NCBI GenBank assembly: GCA_040385105.1
Contig: JAZKHY010000015.1
Coordinates: 1 to 64,000, forward strand
DNA from: JACMQX01 sp040385105
GTDB taxonomy: Bacteria; Pseudomonadota; Gammaproteobacteria; Burkholderiales; Burkholderiaceae_C
Reading direction: 5' to 3'
Length of the DNA stretch: 64,000 nucleotides
Below the pieces are notes generated by a model. The model was not told the origin of the DNA. It did not search any database and saw only the letters and a program-made list of their open reading frames with translations. Positions 40,208-48,787 of the stretch are shown one piece after another (position 1 is the first letter of the stretch; each line of letters begins with the position of its first letter). The position numbers and the translations under genes were made by a program.

Positions 40208-40684
40208 TCAGTGGTGGTGGCCGTGCTCGCCGTGCACATGGCGGTGGGATATCTCCTCTTCCGACGCGGCGCGCACGCCGGTCACCTTGAGCGAGAAGCG
40301 CAACTCGCGCCCGGCCAGCGGGTGGTTGCCGTCCAGGTGAACTTCGGGGCCCTTGATCTTCACCACGGTGAAGGCGACGACCGAGCCGTCATCGGCACGC
40401 CCCTCGAGCTGGCCGCCGACCTTCACGCCCGGCGGGAATTCGGATTTGGGAATGGTGCGCACCAGGCTTTCGTCGCGCATGCCGAAGGCCTCGCCGGCCT
40501 CAAAGTGCAGGCTGGTCTCGTAACCGGCCTCGTGGCCATCGAGCGCGGCCTCGATCTTCGGCAAGGTGTTGCCATAGCCGCCATGGAGGTAGACCATGGG
40601 GTTCTTGCTTTCCTCGATGAGTTTGCCTTGGGCATCTGCGACCCTGTAGCGCAGGGAAACGACGGTGTCTTTTTCAATTTTCAT
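40208..40684 (-). CDS. slyD: FKBP-type peptidyl-prolyl isomerase SlyD
   Basis: A 158-aa SlyD-type prolyl isomerase/chaperone. The FKBP domain starts with KDTVVSLRYRV and is interrupted by the IF chaperone domain (~70-120, with AFGMRDESLVRTI). LDGNHPLAGRELRFSLKV follows. The tail HRHVHGEHGHHH is a metal-binding His cluster, as in SlyD proteins that help deliver nickel to hydrogenase or urease. It diverges from the proQ-like gene. Confidence 0.92.
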   Translation of the reverse strand: MKIEKDTVVSLRYRVADAQGKLIEESKNPMVYLHGGYGNTLPKIEAALDGHEAGYETSLHFEAGEAFGMRDESLVRTIPKSEFPPGVKVGGQLEGRADDGSVVAFTVVKIKGPEVHLDGNHPLAGRELRFSLKVTGVRAASEEEISHRHVHGEHGHHH

Positions 40685-40796
40685 GGGCGGATTTTGCCCG
40701 GATAAACGCAGCCGCGTGCGGGGCGATTGAGCCAAAAGGCAACGCCGGATGCCGCCGGGCAGTACAGTCTGGGGTCCTGACCTGCCGGCGCCCCTG

Positions 40797-41585
40797 ATGA
40801 CTGATACCGAATCCCCCACCATTTCCACGGAAGCCTCCACCGAAGCTTCCCCCCAGACGCCCGCACCGGCCCGGGGGCGGCGCAATGCGGGGCGTGGTGG
40901 CGGAGGCGGCGACCGGCGCGGCGGCAATCGCCCACCCAATGCCGCGCAACGGCCGCAAAAAGGCGCACCTGCCGGCGGCACCCAGGCGCGGCCGCCCCGT
41001 GCCGCCAACCCGGTGCTTGAGCGCCTGTTCGAGCTGTACCCGGCCATGTTCGGTGCACGCTTCCTGCCGCTCAAGCTGGGCGTTTACCAGGAGCTGATGG
41101 CTCAGCACGGTGAGGAATTCAGGAAAGAAGACCTGAAACTCGCGCTGGGCCTGCATGCCCGTTCCACCCGCTACCTGGAGAGCGTTGCGGCCGGCGAGCA
41201 GCGCCATGACCTGCAGGGCGTGCCGGTCGAGCCTGTTGCGCCCGAACACATCCACCATGCGATCCTCGAGGTGTTCCGCCGCCGCCAGGCGCGCAGCAAG
41301 GACGACCTGCGGCCCTGGCTGCAGGCGCGCCTGATGGACGCGGTTGAAGCCGCCGGCCTCACGCGGGAAGCCTGGGATGAGCGTGTGGGCGCCACCGACG
41401 AGCTGTCGGTCCGGGCGCTGGACGAAGCCTTTGCCGGGCTGGCCGCCAAGGTGGCGCGGCGCGAGGCCCTGCGGCGGGCATTCGAGGCCAGCGGCCGCAG
41501 CGTGGCGGAGTTTGCCGAAATGTACGGAATGGAGCCTTCCACCGTGGAGCAGGCACTGGCCGCACGGCCCGGCGCGCAAGGCTGA
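40797..41585 (+). CDS. ProQ/FinO-family RNA-binding protein
   Basis: A 262-aa protein. The first ~75 residues are disordered and rich in Gly, Arg, Pro and Ala (ARGRRNAGRG). The ProQ/FinO RNA chaperone domain spans ~75-190, with VLERLFELYPAMFG, LPLKLGVYQEL, ALGLHARSTRYLESV and HDLQG. A helical C-terminal region follows. Such proteins bind structured 3' ends of mRNAs and small RNAs. The ATG is at 40797 (CTGATGACTG context); an earlier in-frame ATG at 40749 is less likely. Confidence 0.87.
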   Translation: MTDTESPTISTEASTEASPQTPAPARGRRNAGRGGGGGDRRGGNRPPNAAQRPQKGAPAGGTQARPPRAANPVLERLFELYPAMFGARFLPLKLGVYQELMAQHGEEFRKEDLKLALGLHARSTRYLESVAAGEQRHDLQGVPVEPVAPEHIHHAILEVFRRRQARSKDDLRPWLQARLMDAVEAAGLTREAWDERVGATDELSVRALDEAFAGLAAKVARREALRRAFEASGRSVAEFAEMYGMEPSTVEQALAARPGAQG

Positions 41586-41629
41586 AACGCCTAGGTCCCC
41601 CGGGGCACGGCTCGTGCTACAAACGCAGG

Positions 41630-43483
41630 ATGAACCGTCTTTTCGCCCACCTTTTCGGCTACCTGGTGCTTGGCCTAGCTCTGGGCGCATCCATGCACGC
41701 CACAGCCCAGCCTGCCCGCGGGCTGATCGTCAAGCTCAAGGACGCCGGCAGCACGGCGGCGCTTCCCATGCGGGAGCAGGCCCAGCAGCTGCGCGAGAGG
41801 GTCAGCGCCGTTGCCCATGATGCGGGCATGCCGCTGCGCAGCCAGGCGCTGCTGGGGCGCGGCCACCACCTGATGCGGTTTGCGCAGCCCATGCAGGGCC
41901 AGGCGCTGGATGACGCAGTGCGGCGCCTGCGGCTGCACCCGGATGTGGCCTGGGTTGAGCCCGACGTGCTCATGAAGCCGGCACAGGCGCTGCTGCCGCC
42001 CAACGACACGGCCTACCTGGCCGGCCTGCAGGACCACCTCAAAGAGCCTGCCAGCCACGCTGCCGGCGTCAACATGCCGCCGGCCTGGGCGCGCACCACC
42101 GGCGGCGCGGTGGTGGTGGCCGTGCTGGACACGGGCGTGCGCTTTGACCACCCGGACCTTGCCGGCCGGCTGTTGCCCGGCTATGACTTCGCCAGCGAAG
42201 TGGAATACGCCAACGACGACGACGGCCGCGACGCAGACGCGAGCGACCCGGGTGACTGGGTGTCGGCACTGGACAGGAGCAGCAAGCCCGCGCTGTTCGG
42301 CGCGTGCCCGGTCCAGGGCAGCAGCTGGCACGGCACCTTCATTGCCGGGCAGATTTCCGCCGCAACCAACAATGCGATGGGCGTGGCCGGCATCAACTGG
42401 GGCAACCAGGTGCTGCCGCTGCGCGTGTCCGGCAAATGCGGCGCATTCCTCAGCGATATCCTCGACGCCATGCGCTGGGCGGCGGGCCTCAGCGTGGAAG
42501 GTGTGCCGGCCAACCCCAACCCGGCCCGCGTCATCAACATCAGCTTCGGCGGCGACGTGGCCTGCACACCCAGCTACCAGGACGTGATAAACGAAGTCAC
42601 GGCTGCGGGCGCCCTGGTGGTGGTGGCTGCCGGCAACAACGGCGGGACGCCCCGGCGCCCTGCCGACTGCGCCAACGTCCTGGCCGTCGGCGCGGCCCAG
42701 GCCAATGGCCAGAAGGCCAGCTACTCCAATGCCGGGCCGACCGTCGCGGTCATTGCGCCGGGCGGTACCGGCGCAGCAGGCGACCCCACCAACATCTACT
42801 CCACGGTGAACCTGGGCACCACCAGCACACTGGCCAACGACTACGGCTACAAGCGCGGCACCAGCTTCTCCGCCCCGCTGGCAGCCGGCGTGGCGTCGCT
42901 GATGCTCTCGCTGAACCCGGCGCTGCCGCCGACCCAGCTCATTGCGCGGATACGTGCTTCCGCCAGAGCCCATGTAGCCGTGGGCGGCAGCCCGGCATGC
43001 GGGCCGGGGACCTTGTCGGTTGTCTGCAACTGCACCGCAGATACCTGCGGCGGCGGCCTGCTGGATGCCGCCAATGCGACGCTGGTGGCGCTGAACCCGG
43101 TGGCGCTGATTGCCGGCGTGGGCGCGCCGGGGCCCGGTGCGACCATTGCGCTGGACGGTCGCGCCAGTTCAGCCGTTGCGGGTTCATCTGTCGTGTCCTG
43201 GCAATGGACGCAAGTGTCCGGGCCGGCGCTCACCGTCCCGAATGCGGCCAGTGCATTGACGGGCGTGGTGCTGCCCGCCGCAGCCGGCACCTTCCAGTTC
43301 CGCCTGGTGGTGACGGACAGCGCGGGCCGCGCCGGCGACGAGTTCCTCACCGTGACGACCACCGCACCGGCATCCGGCGGAGGCGGCGGTTCATTCGGCT
43401 GGCTCTGGGGTACGGGCCTCTGGCTGCTCGCTGGCCTGGCCTTCAGGCTTTCACGGGCCAATGGTCATACAGGCGCACGCTGA
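41630..43483 (+). CDS. Secreted S8 serine protease with GlyGly-CTERM-like tail
   Basis: A 617-aa subtilase. A signal peptide (cleavage near ATAQ) is followed by an inhibitor_I9-like propeptide (~30-110). The catalytic domain holds Asp in VAVLDTGVRFDHPDL, His in SSWHGTFIAG and Ser in GTSFSAPLAAGVASLM. A PKD/Ig-like domain (~500-575; VVSWQWTQVSGPALTV, FRLVVTDSAGRAG) precedes the tail: GGGGGSF, then a hydrophobic helix, then R-rich residues. That tripartite tail is the GlyGly-CTERM signal cut by rhombosortase. The 3' end overlaps the convergent flavoprotein gene by 41 bp. Confidence 0.88.
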   Translation: MNRLFAHLFGYLVLGLALGASMHATAQPARGLIVKLKDAGSTAALPMREQAQQLRERVSAVAHDAGMPLRSQALLGRGHHLMRFAQPMQGQALDDAVRRLRLHPDVAWVEPDVLMKPAQALLPPNDTAYLAGLQDHLKEPASHAAGVNMPPAWARTTGGAVVVAVLDTGVRFDHPDLAGRLLPGYDFASEVEYANDDDGRDADASDPGDWVSALDRSSKPALFGACPVQGSSWHGTFIAGQISAATNNAMGVAGINWGNQVLPLRVSGKCGAFLSDILDAMRWAAGLSVEGVPANPNPARVINISFGGDVACTPSYQDVINEVTAAGALVVVAAGNNGGTPRRPADCANVLAVGAAQANGQKASYSNAGPTVAVIAPGGTGAAGDPTNIYSTVNLGTTSTLANDYGYKRGTSFSAPLAAGVASLMLSLNPALPPTQLIARIRASARAHVAVGGSPACGPGTLSVVCNCTADTCGGGLLDAANATLVALNPVALIAGVGAPGPGATIALDGRASSAVAGSSVVSWQWTQVSGPALTVPNAASALTGVVLPAAAGTFQFRLVVTDSAGRAGDEFLTVTTTAPASGGGGGSFGWLWGTGLWLLAGLAFRLSRANGHTGAR

Positions 43484-45854
43484 TTTTTTCGCCCCACAGG
43501 CCGACCTGTGCCGCCGTGCCGCCATGCACCTCGTTGGCCGGCGCGCCACGCACATAGCCCAGGGCCACGCAGGCGCCGACTTTCGGGCTCCAGCCCACGG
43601 ACGATATCTCGCCGGCGGACTGCCCGTTCACGATGATGGCTTCGCCACCCCAGGCGTAGGTGTCGGCTGAATCAAACACCAGCGTCACCAGTTTCTTGCG
43701 CAGCGGCTGCCCCTGGCTGGCAAGCAGCGCGCGCTTGCCGATGAAGTCCGACGGCTTGTCCAGCTTGACGGCGTAGCCCAGGCCTGCCTCCCAGGGCGTT
43801 TCGTCAGGCCCGAGCTCGGCCCCCCAGGCGCGGCGGCCCATTTCGATGCGCAGCGCATCCAGCGCGTAGTAGCCCGCGTCGCGCAGGCCCAGCGGCGCGC
43901 CGGCATCCATCAGTGCCAGGTACACATGGCGGGTCATTTCCACCGGCACATACAGCTCGAATCCCGGGCCGCCCACATAGCTCATGCGGGCGGCGCGCAC
44001 GCGCGCAAAGCCCAGGTCGATTTCCTTCGTCCAGGAGAACTTCAGGCCTTCGGGCGACAGGTCGTCCGGGCTCACCCGCGCGAGGACTTCGCGCGCCTTC
44101 GGTCCCATGATGGACAGCACGGTGTACAGCGCCGATACGTCGGTGAGCGTCGCATGTTCATCCGCGCCGATGTGGCGCGAGATCCAGTCGGCATCCCGCA
44201 CCGTCTGCGCCGAGCCGGTGACGATGAGGAAGCGGTCCGCCGCCTGCCGGATGATGGTCAGGTCCGACTCGAAGCCGCCGCGCTCATTGAGCATGGCGGT
44301 GTAGGCCATTTTGTCCACCGGTATGTCCATCTCGTTGGCGCACAGGCGCTGCAGCACGGCCAGCGCGTCGCGGCCCTGCAGCAGCAGCTTGGAGAAGGAG
44401 GTCTGGTCGTAGAGCGCGGCGGCTTCCCGGGTGGCCTTCTGTTCCTCGATCATCCAGGGCAGCCAGCCCGGCGTGCCGAGCGTGTGGTCAGGGCGGCTCT
44501 GGCCGGAAGGACGGAAATAGTTCGCCCGCTCCCACCCGTTCCTGCTGCCGAACTCCGCGCCCCTGGCGGCGAGCATGTCGTACAGCGGCGAGGTGCGCAG
44601 CGGCCGCGCGGTTTCCAGTTCCTGGCGCGGCCAGCGCATGGCATAGTGCAGGCCCAGCGTCTCGCCGGTGCGTTCGGCCAGCGCCTTGCGGTTGCCGGTG
44701 AAGCTGCCGAAGCGGCGGATGTCAACGTCCCACAAATCAGTGCCCGGCTCGCCGCCAACGATCCACTCCGCCATCAGCCGGCCGGCGCCGCCGCTGTTGG
44801 CAATGCCGGCCGAATTGAAGCCGGCGCAGACAAAGTAGTTATGCAGCTCCGGCGCCTCGCCGAGGATGAAGTTGCCGTCCGGCGTGAAGCTCTCCGGGCC
44901 GTTGAGCAGCATCTTGATCTCGGCGGTTTCCAGGCACGGCGTGCGGTGCATGGCGTTGGTCATCAGGATCTCGAACTGGTCCCAGTCCTCATCCAGCAGC
45001 TCGAACTGGAATGTGCTGGGGATCGGGTCCATCTTCCACGGCTTGGCCTGCGGCTCGAACCCGCCCATCACCAGGCCGCCGACCTCTTCCTTGTAATAGA
45101 TGAATCCGTCAGGGTCGCGCATGACGGGCAGCATCGGGTGCACGCCTTCAATCTTGCCGGTGACGATGTAGAAGTGCTCGGCCGAATACAGCGGCACGTT
45201 CACGCCCGCAAGCTTGCCGAACTGCCGGGCCCACTGGCCTGCGCAGTTGATGATGACGTCGCAGCGCACCTCGCCCTGCGCAGTCCTCACGCCTGCGGCC
45301 CGGCCATTCTGCGTGATGACGCCAGTGACCTCCACGCCCTCCACCATCTTCACGCCCCGGTTGCGCGCGCCCTTGGCCAGCGACATGCACAGGTCGGCCG
45401 GGTTGGCCTTGCCGTCGCCGGGCAGCCAGATGGCGCCCTGCAGGTCGTCGGTACGCATGACCGGGTATTTGTCGCCGGCCTCCTGCGGCGTGATCAGGTG
45501 GCATTCCACGCCGAAGCTGTTGGCCATCGCCACCTGCTTCTTCAGCACCTTCATCCGCTCCGGTGTGCGCGCCACATTGACGCTGCCGCACTGCTTCCAG
45601 CCGGTGGCCAGGCCCGTCTCGGCCTCCAGCGTGGCATACAGCTCGATGCCGTACTTGCTCATCTGCGTCATGTTGCGGTTGGGCCGCATCTGGCCGACGA
45701 GCCCTGCGGCATGCCAGGTCGTGCCGCTGGTCAGCTTGCCCTGCTCCAGCAGCAGGACGTTGGTCCTGCCCAGCTTCGCCAGGTGATACGCCGTGGAACA
45801 GCCGGCGATGCCGCCCCCCACGATGATGATGTCCGCATGGGTGGGCAAGCTCAT
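43443..45854 (-). CDS. Sarcosine/dimethylglycine dehydrogenase-like flavoprotein
   Basis: An 803-aa two-part enzyme. The N-terminal DAO-type oxidase domain (~1-400) has IIIVGGGIAGCSTAYHL and SGTTWHAAGL; the His in TTWH is the covalent FAD-attachment position of dimethylglycine and sarcosine dehydrogenases. The C-terminal half is GcvT-like (folate-binding aminomethyltransferase: LYDQTSFSKLLLQG, YTAMLNERGGFESDL, EMGRRAWGAELGPDETP). Family enzymes oxidatively demethylate N-methyl amino acids, passing the C1 unit to tetrahydrofolate. It ends the minus-strand phosphonate arm, so an N-methylated product or analogue of AEP catabolism is a plausible substrate. This link is inference. Confidence 0.85.
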   Translation of the reverse strand: MSLPTHADIIIVGGGIAGCSTAYHLAKLGRTNVLLLEQGKLTSGTTWHAAGLVGQMRPNRNMTQMSKYGIELYATLEAETGLATGWKQCGSVNVARTPERMKVLKKQVAMANSFGVECHLITPQEAGDKYPVMRTDDLQGAIWLPGDGKANPADLCMSLAKGARNRGVKMVEGVEVTGVITQNGRAAGVRTAQGEVRCDVIINCAGQWARQFGKLAGVNVPLYSAEHFYIVTGKIEGVHPMLPVMRDPDGFIYYKEEVGGLVMGGFEPQAKPWKMDPIPSTFQFELLDEDWDQFEILMTNAMHRTPCLETAEIKMLLNGPESFTPDGNFILGEAPELHNYFVCAGFNSAGIANSGGAGRLMAEWIVGGEPGTDLWDVDIRRFGSFTGNRKALAERTGETLGLHYAMRWPRQELETARPLRTSPLYDMLAARGAEFGSRNGWERANYFRPSGQSRPDHTLGTPGWLPWMIEEQKATREAAALYDQTSFSKLLLQGRDALAVLQRLCANEMDIPVDKMAYTAMLNERGGFESDLTIIRQAADRFLIVTGSAQTVRDADWISRHIGADEHATLTDVSALYTVLSIMGPKAREVLARVSPDDLSPEGLKFSWTKEIDLGFARVRAARMSYVGGPGFELYVPVEMTRHVYLALMDAGAPLGLRDAGYYALDALRIEMGRRAWGAELGPDETPWEAGLGYAVKLDKPSDFIGKRALLASQGQPLRKKLVTLVFDSADTYAWGGEAIIVNGQSAGEISSVGWSPKVGACVALGYVRGAPANEVHGGTAAQVGLWGEKISVRLYDHWPVKA

Positions 45855-45871
45855 GGCAAGTCCTCTCTGGT

Positions 45872-46717
45872 TCAGCCGAGCCGCAGGGCCATGACGCCGG
45901 CCACGATGGTGACGACGCCAACGATGCGGCGCGGGGTGAAAGGCTCCTTGAGGAACCACGCACCCAGCAGCGCCGCAAACAGCACCGAGGTCTCACGCAG
46001 TGCCGCCACGCTGGCGACCGGTGCCCGGGTCATGGCCCACAGCGCGATGCCGTAGGAGCCGAACGACGCGAGCGCCGCGCCCGCCGCCACCGGCCAGCGG
46101 CGCCGCGCATAGGGCCAGACCAGGGCGCCGCCGCGGCGCCAGAACACGATGAGCGCAAACGGCCAGCCGTCAATCAGGAACAGGGCCGCCACATACTGCG
46201 CTGCATTGCCCGAGGCCCGCACGCCAAGCGCGTCAACCACGGTGTAGATCGCAATGATCACTGCATTGGTCAGGGCAAATCGTACGGCCTTGGGGCTCTC
46301 CAGCGCATGGCGCGACAGGCCCAGCACCAGCACGCCGCAGCTCACGCCGAGCACGCCGGCCCAGGCCAGCGGGCTGAGGACTTCGCCGAGCGTCAGCGCC
46401 GCCGACATGGCCACCAGCAGCGGCGCGACGCCGCGCATCAGCGGGTAGGTCAGCCCCAGGTCGCCGTGCTTGTAGGCGCCGGTCAGCGCAATGTAGTAGC
46501 CGATGTGGATGACGGTGGATGCCGCGATGTAGGGCCAGGCCTGCGGTGGAGGCAGGCCCACCACCAGCACCAGCGGGATCGCCATGAGCGAACCCAGCAG
46601 GTGGATCAGCGCGGTGTCCATGGCCTTGTCGTCACTGGATTTGACGAGCGCGTTCCAGCTGGCGTGCAGCAGGGCGCCGACGAGGACGGCGCAGATGATG
46701 GGCCAGGTCAACGCCAC
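45872..46717 (-). CDS. EamA/DMT-superfamily transporter
   Basis: A 281-aa inner-membrane protein of about ten helices made of two EamA repeats (first ~5-135, second ~150-280 with WFLKEPFTPRRIVGVVTI). It starts with GTG. DMT carriers usually export or exchange small metabolites. It sits 17 nt upstream of the flavoprotein gene and 30 nt downstream of the HD-oxygenase gene in the phosphonate arm, so it may move a substrate or product of that pathway. Confidence 0.83.
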   Translation of the reverse strand: MALTWPIICAVLVGALLHASWNALVKSSDDKAMDTALIHLLGSLMAIPLVLVVGLPPPQAWPYIAASTVIHIGYYIALTGAYKHGDLGLTYPLMRGVAPLLVAMSAALTLGEVLSPLAWAGVLGVSCGVLVLGLSRHALESPKAVRFALTNAVIIAIYTVVDALGVRASGNAAQYVAALFLIDGWPFALIVFWRRGGALVWPYARRRWPVAAGAALASFGSYGIALWAMTRAPVASVAALRETSVLFAALLGAWFLKEPFTPRRIVGVVTIVAGVMALRLG

Positions 46718-46747
46718 GGGACCGGCCTTTTCCTGTCCTGTGCCGGG

Positions 46748-47323
46748 TCAGGCTGCTGCATCTGGCACAGCGTTCTTCTGAAGGGCGCAGCGGCCAGCGC
46801 GTGACAGGTAGTAGGCGAGGTCTGGTGTTACCTTGCCCGCTTCCTTGGCCAGGTCGTCCCAGATGCGCAGCCGCACCGCTGCTTCTGCGCCCGGTTGCCT
46901 GATGAAGATTTGCGCCTGCGCCTCGCTGAAGATGCCGCCCTGCAAGGCGAGCGAGCGTTTCGAGTCTTCCGATAGCTGCGCAAAGTACGCAGGCCGCGTC
47001 GCGCACAGGTAGCGCTTGGCATCCACATGCAGCCTGATGGCGTCGATCACGCCGTCGCTGAACAGGCCGCGCAGGAAGGGCAGCGCGCGGTACTGGTGCA
47101 CATCGTCAATGCCATGCAGCGAAGGCGTCTCGCCCAGGTCATGCAGCAGGTGGCCCAGGTCGTGGAGCAGCGCTGCGGTGACGAGCTCGTCATCCGCGCC
47201 CTCCGCTTCGGCCAGCGCAGCCGACTGCAGCGCATGCTCCAGCTGCGTGACCGGCTCGCCCGAATACTGCTCGCCGCCGCGCGTGGCGAACAGGTGTTCG
47301 ATATCGCCAAGGGTCAGAGCCAT
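46748..47323 (-). CDS. PhnZ-like HD-domain oxygenase (phosphonate-associated)
   Basis: A 191-aa HD-domain protein of the type found in phosphonate operons. Metal ligands are H30, H54-D55, H58 and further His (H76, H99). In PhnZ, Tyr24 and Glu27 form an induced-fit lid; here Y20 and E23 have the same spacing, just before QLEHALQSA. PhnZ/TmpB enzymes use a mixed-valent diiron site and O2 to cleave the C-P bond of 1-hydroxy-2-aminoethylphosphonates. The alpha-ketoglutarate dioxygenase that makes that substrate (PhnY*/TmpA) is not in the window. It overlaps phnY by 10 bp. Confidence 0.83.
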   Translation of the reverse strand: MALTLGDIEHLFATRGGEQYSGEPVTQLEHALQSAALAEAEGADDELVTAALLHDLGHLLHDLGETPSLHGIDDVHQYRALPFLRGLFSDGVIDAIRLHVDAKRYLCATRPAYFAQLSEDSKRSLALQGGIFSEAQAQIFIRQPGAEAAVRLRIWDDLAKEAGKVTPDLAYYLSRAGRCALQKNAVPDAAA

Positions 47324-48771
47324 GGCAAGGAGTAAGTCTTGATGTTGGTGAAGCTTTTGATGGCTTCCTGCACGCCTTCCTTGTAACCCAGGCCAGAGTC
47401 CTTGATGCCGCCGAAGGGCGTGAGCTCCAGCCGGTAGCCTGGCACTTCGCGCACATTGACGCTGCCCACATGCAGGCGGTTGACGAACTGGGTGATGTAG
47501 TCAAGCCGGTTGGTGCAGACCGAGCTGGACAGGCCGTAGGCCGTGCCGTTGGAGATGCGGATGGCGTCTTCAATGTCCTTGAAGCGGATGACCGGCGAGA
47601 CCGGGCCGAAGGTTTCTTCCAGCGCCACTTCCATGCGCGGGTCCACACGGTCGAGCACGGTGGGCGCATACAGGGCGCCGCGCCGCTGGTTGCCGGCCAG
47701 CAGCTTTGCCCCCTGGGCCACGGCGGCGTTGACGCGCGACTCGAACAGCATCGCGGCCGGCTCGTCGATGACGGTGCCCATGTCGTTGCCCTTGTCCAGC
47801 GGGTCGCCGTGTTTCCATGCTTTTGTCTTCTCGACCAGCATATCGACGAAGCGGTCGGCCACGGACTCCTGCACCAGCATGCGCTTGATGGCGGTGCAGC
47901 GTTGCCCCGAATTCTTGTACGAACCCTGCACCGCGAGCGAGGAGGCCTCGTCCAGGTCGGCGTCTTCCATCACGATGATCGGGTCGTTGCCGCCCAGCTC
48001 CAGCACCATGCGCCGGTACCCGGCCTTCGAGGCGATGTACTTGCCGATGCCGACGCCGCCGGTAAAGGTCACCAGGTCCACATGCTCGTTGGTGATGAGC
48101 TCATCGGCGATCTCGCGCGGGTCGCCGGTGAGCACGCTGAGCATCTCCGGCGGCAGGCCGGCCTCATACAGGATGTCGGCAAACAGGATGGCCGAGAACG
48201 GCACCTTCTCCGAGGGCTTGAGCACCATGCGGTTGTTGGTGGCGATGCTGGGCACGATCTTGTGCGCCACCTGGTTCATCGGGTGGTTGAACGGCGTGAT
48301 GGCGCTGATCACGCCGAGCAGCGGCGCGCGCGTGGTGTAGACGCGGCGCTTCTTGCCATGGTGCGTCAGGTCGCAGCTGAAGATCTGGCCGTCGTCCTTG
48401 AGCACTTCATTGGCGCCGAACAGCAGCACGTCGCTGACGCGGCCGGCTTCGTAGATGGAGTCTTTCAGGCACAGGCCGGCCTCGGCCGTGATGAGTTGTG
48501 CGATCTCGCCAACGCGGCCGCTGATGATGGCGGCTGCCTTGTTGAGGATGGCTGCGCGTTCGTAGCGCGTGAGCGTCGGCTGGTAGCGATGCGCTGCAGC
48601 GAAGGTTTCGCGCACTTCTTCCAGCGTGGCCTTAGGCACGCTGCCGATCTGCTTTTCGGTGTACGGGTTGAAGACCGCAATGGCCCGGTTGCCGGTGCGT
48701 TCAGCGCCCACCTTGCTGCCGGCCAGGCGCATGGCATTGAGCTGGTGGTCGCGGATGTATTGTTCGATCAT
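47314..48771 (-). CDS. phnY: Phosphonoacetaldehyde dehydrogenase
   Basis: A 485-aa NAD(P)-dependent aldehyde dehydrogenase. The general-base Glu is in LELGGNDP and the catalytic Cys in NSGQRCTAIKR; FTGGVGIGKYIA is the nucleotide-binding loop. With phnA and phnW beside it, it should oxidise phosphonoacetaldehyde to phosphonoacetate. It is transcribed after phnA, with a 16-nt gap. Confidence 0.88.
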   Translation of the reverse strand: MIEQYIRDHQLNAMRLAGSKVGAERTGNRAIAVFNPYTEKQIGSVPKATLEEVRETFAAAHRYQPTLTRYERAAILNKAAAIISGRVGEIAQLITAEAGLCLKDSIYEAGRVSDVLLFGANEVLKDDGQIFSCDLTHHGKKRRVYTTRAPLLGVISAITPFNHPMNQVAHKIVPSIATNNRMVLKPSEKVPFSAILFADILYEAGLPPEMLSVLTGDPREIADELITNEHVDLVTFTGGVGIGKYIASKAGYRRMVLELGGNDPIIVMEDADLDEASSLAVQGSYKNSGQRCTAIKRMLVQESVADRFVDMLVEKTKAWKHGDPLDKGNDMGTVIDEPAAMLFESRVNAAVAQGAKLLAGNQRRGALYAPTVLDRVDPRMEVALEETFGPVSPVIRFKDIEDAIRISNGTAYGLSSSVCTNRLDYITQFVNRLHVGSVNVREVPGYRLELTPFGGIKDSGLGYKEGVQEAIKSFTNIKTYSLPWL

Positions 48772-48787
48772 CTGGTGATGTCCCGTC

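Noticed and set aside
43926..46055. 709-codon plus-strand frame opposite the sarcosine-dehydrogenase-like gene
   Set aside because: It runs across two minus-strand genes and their spacer, with antisense-type composition.
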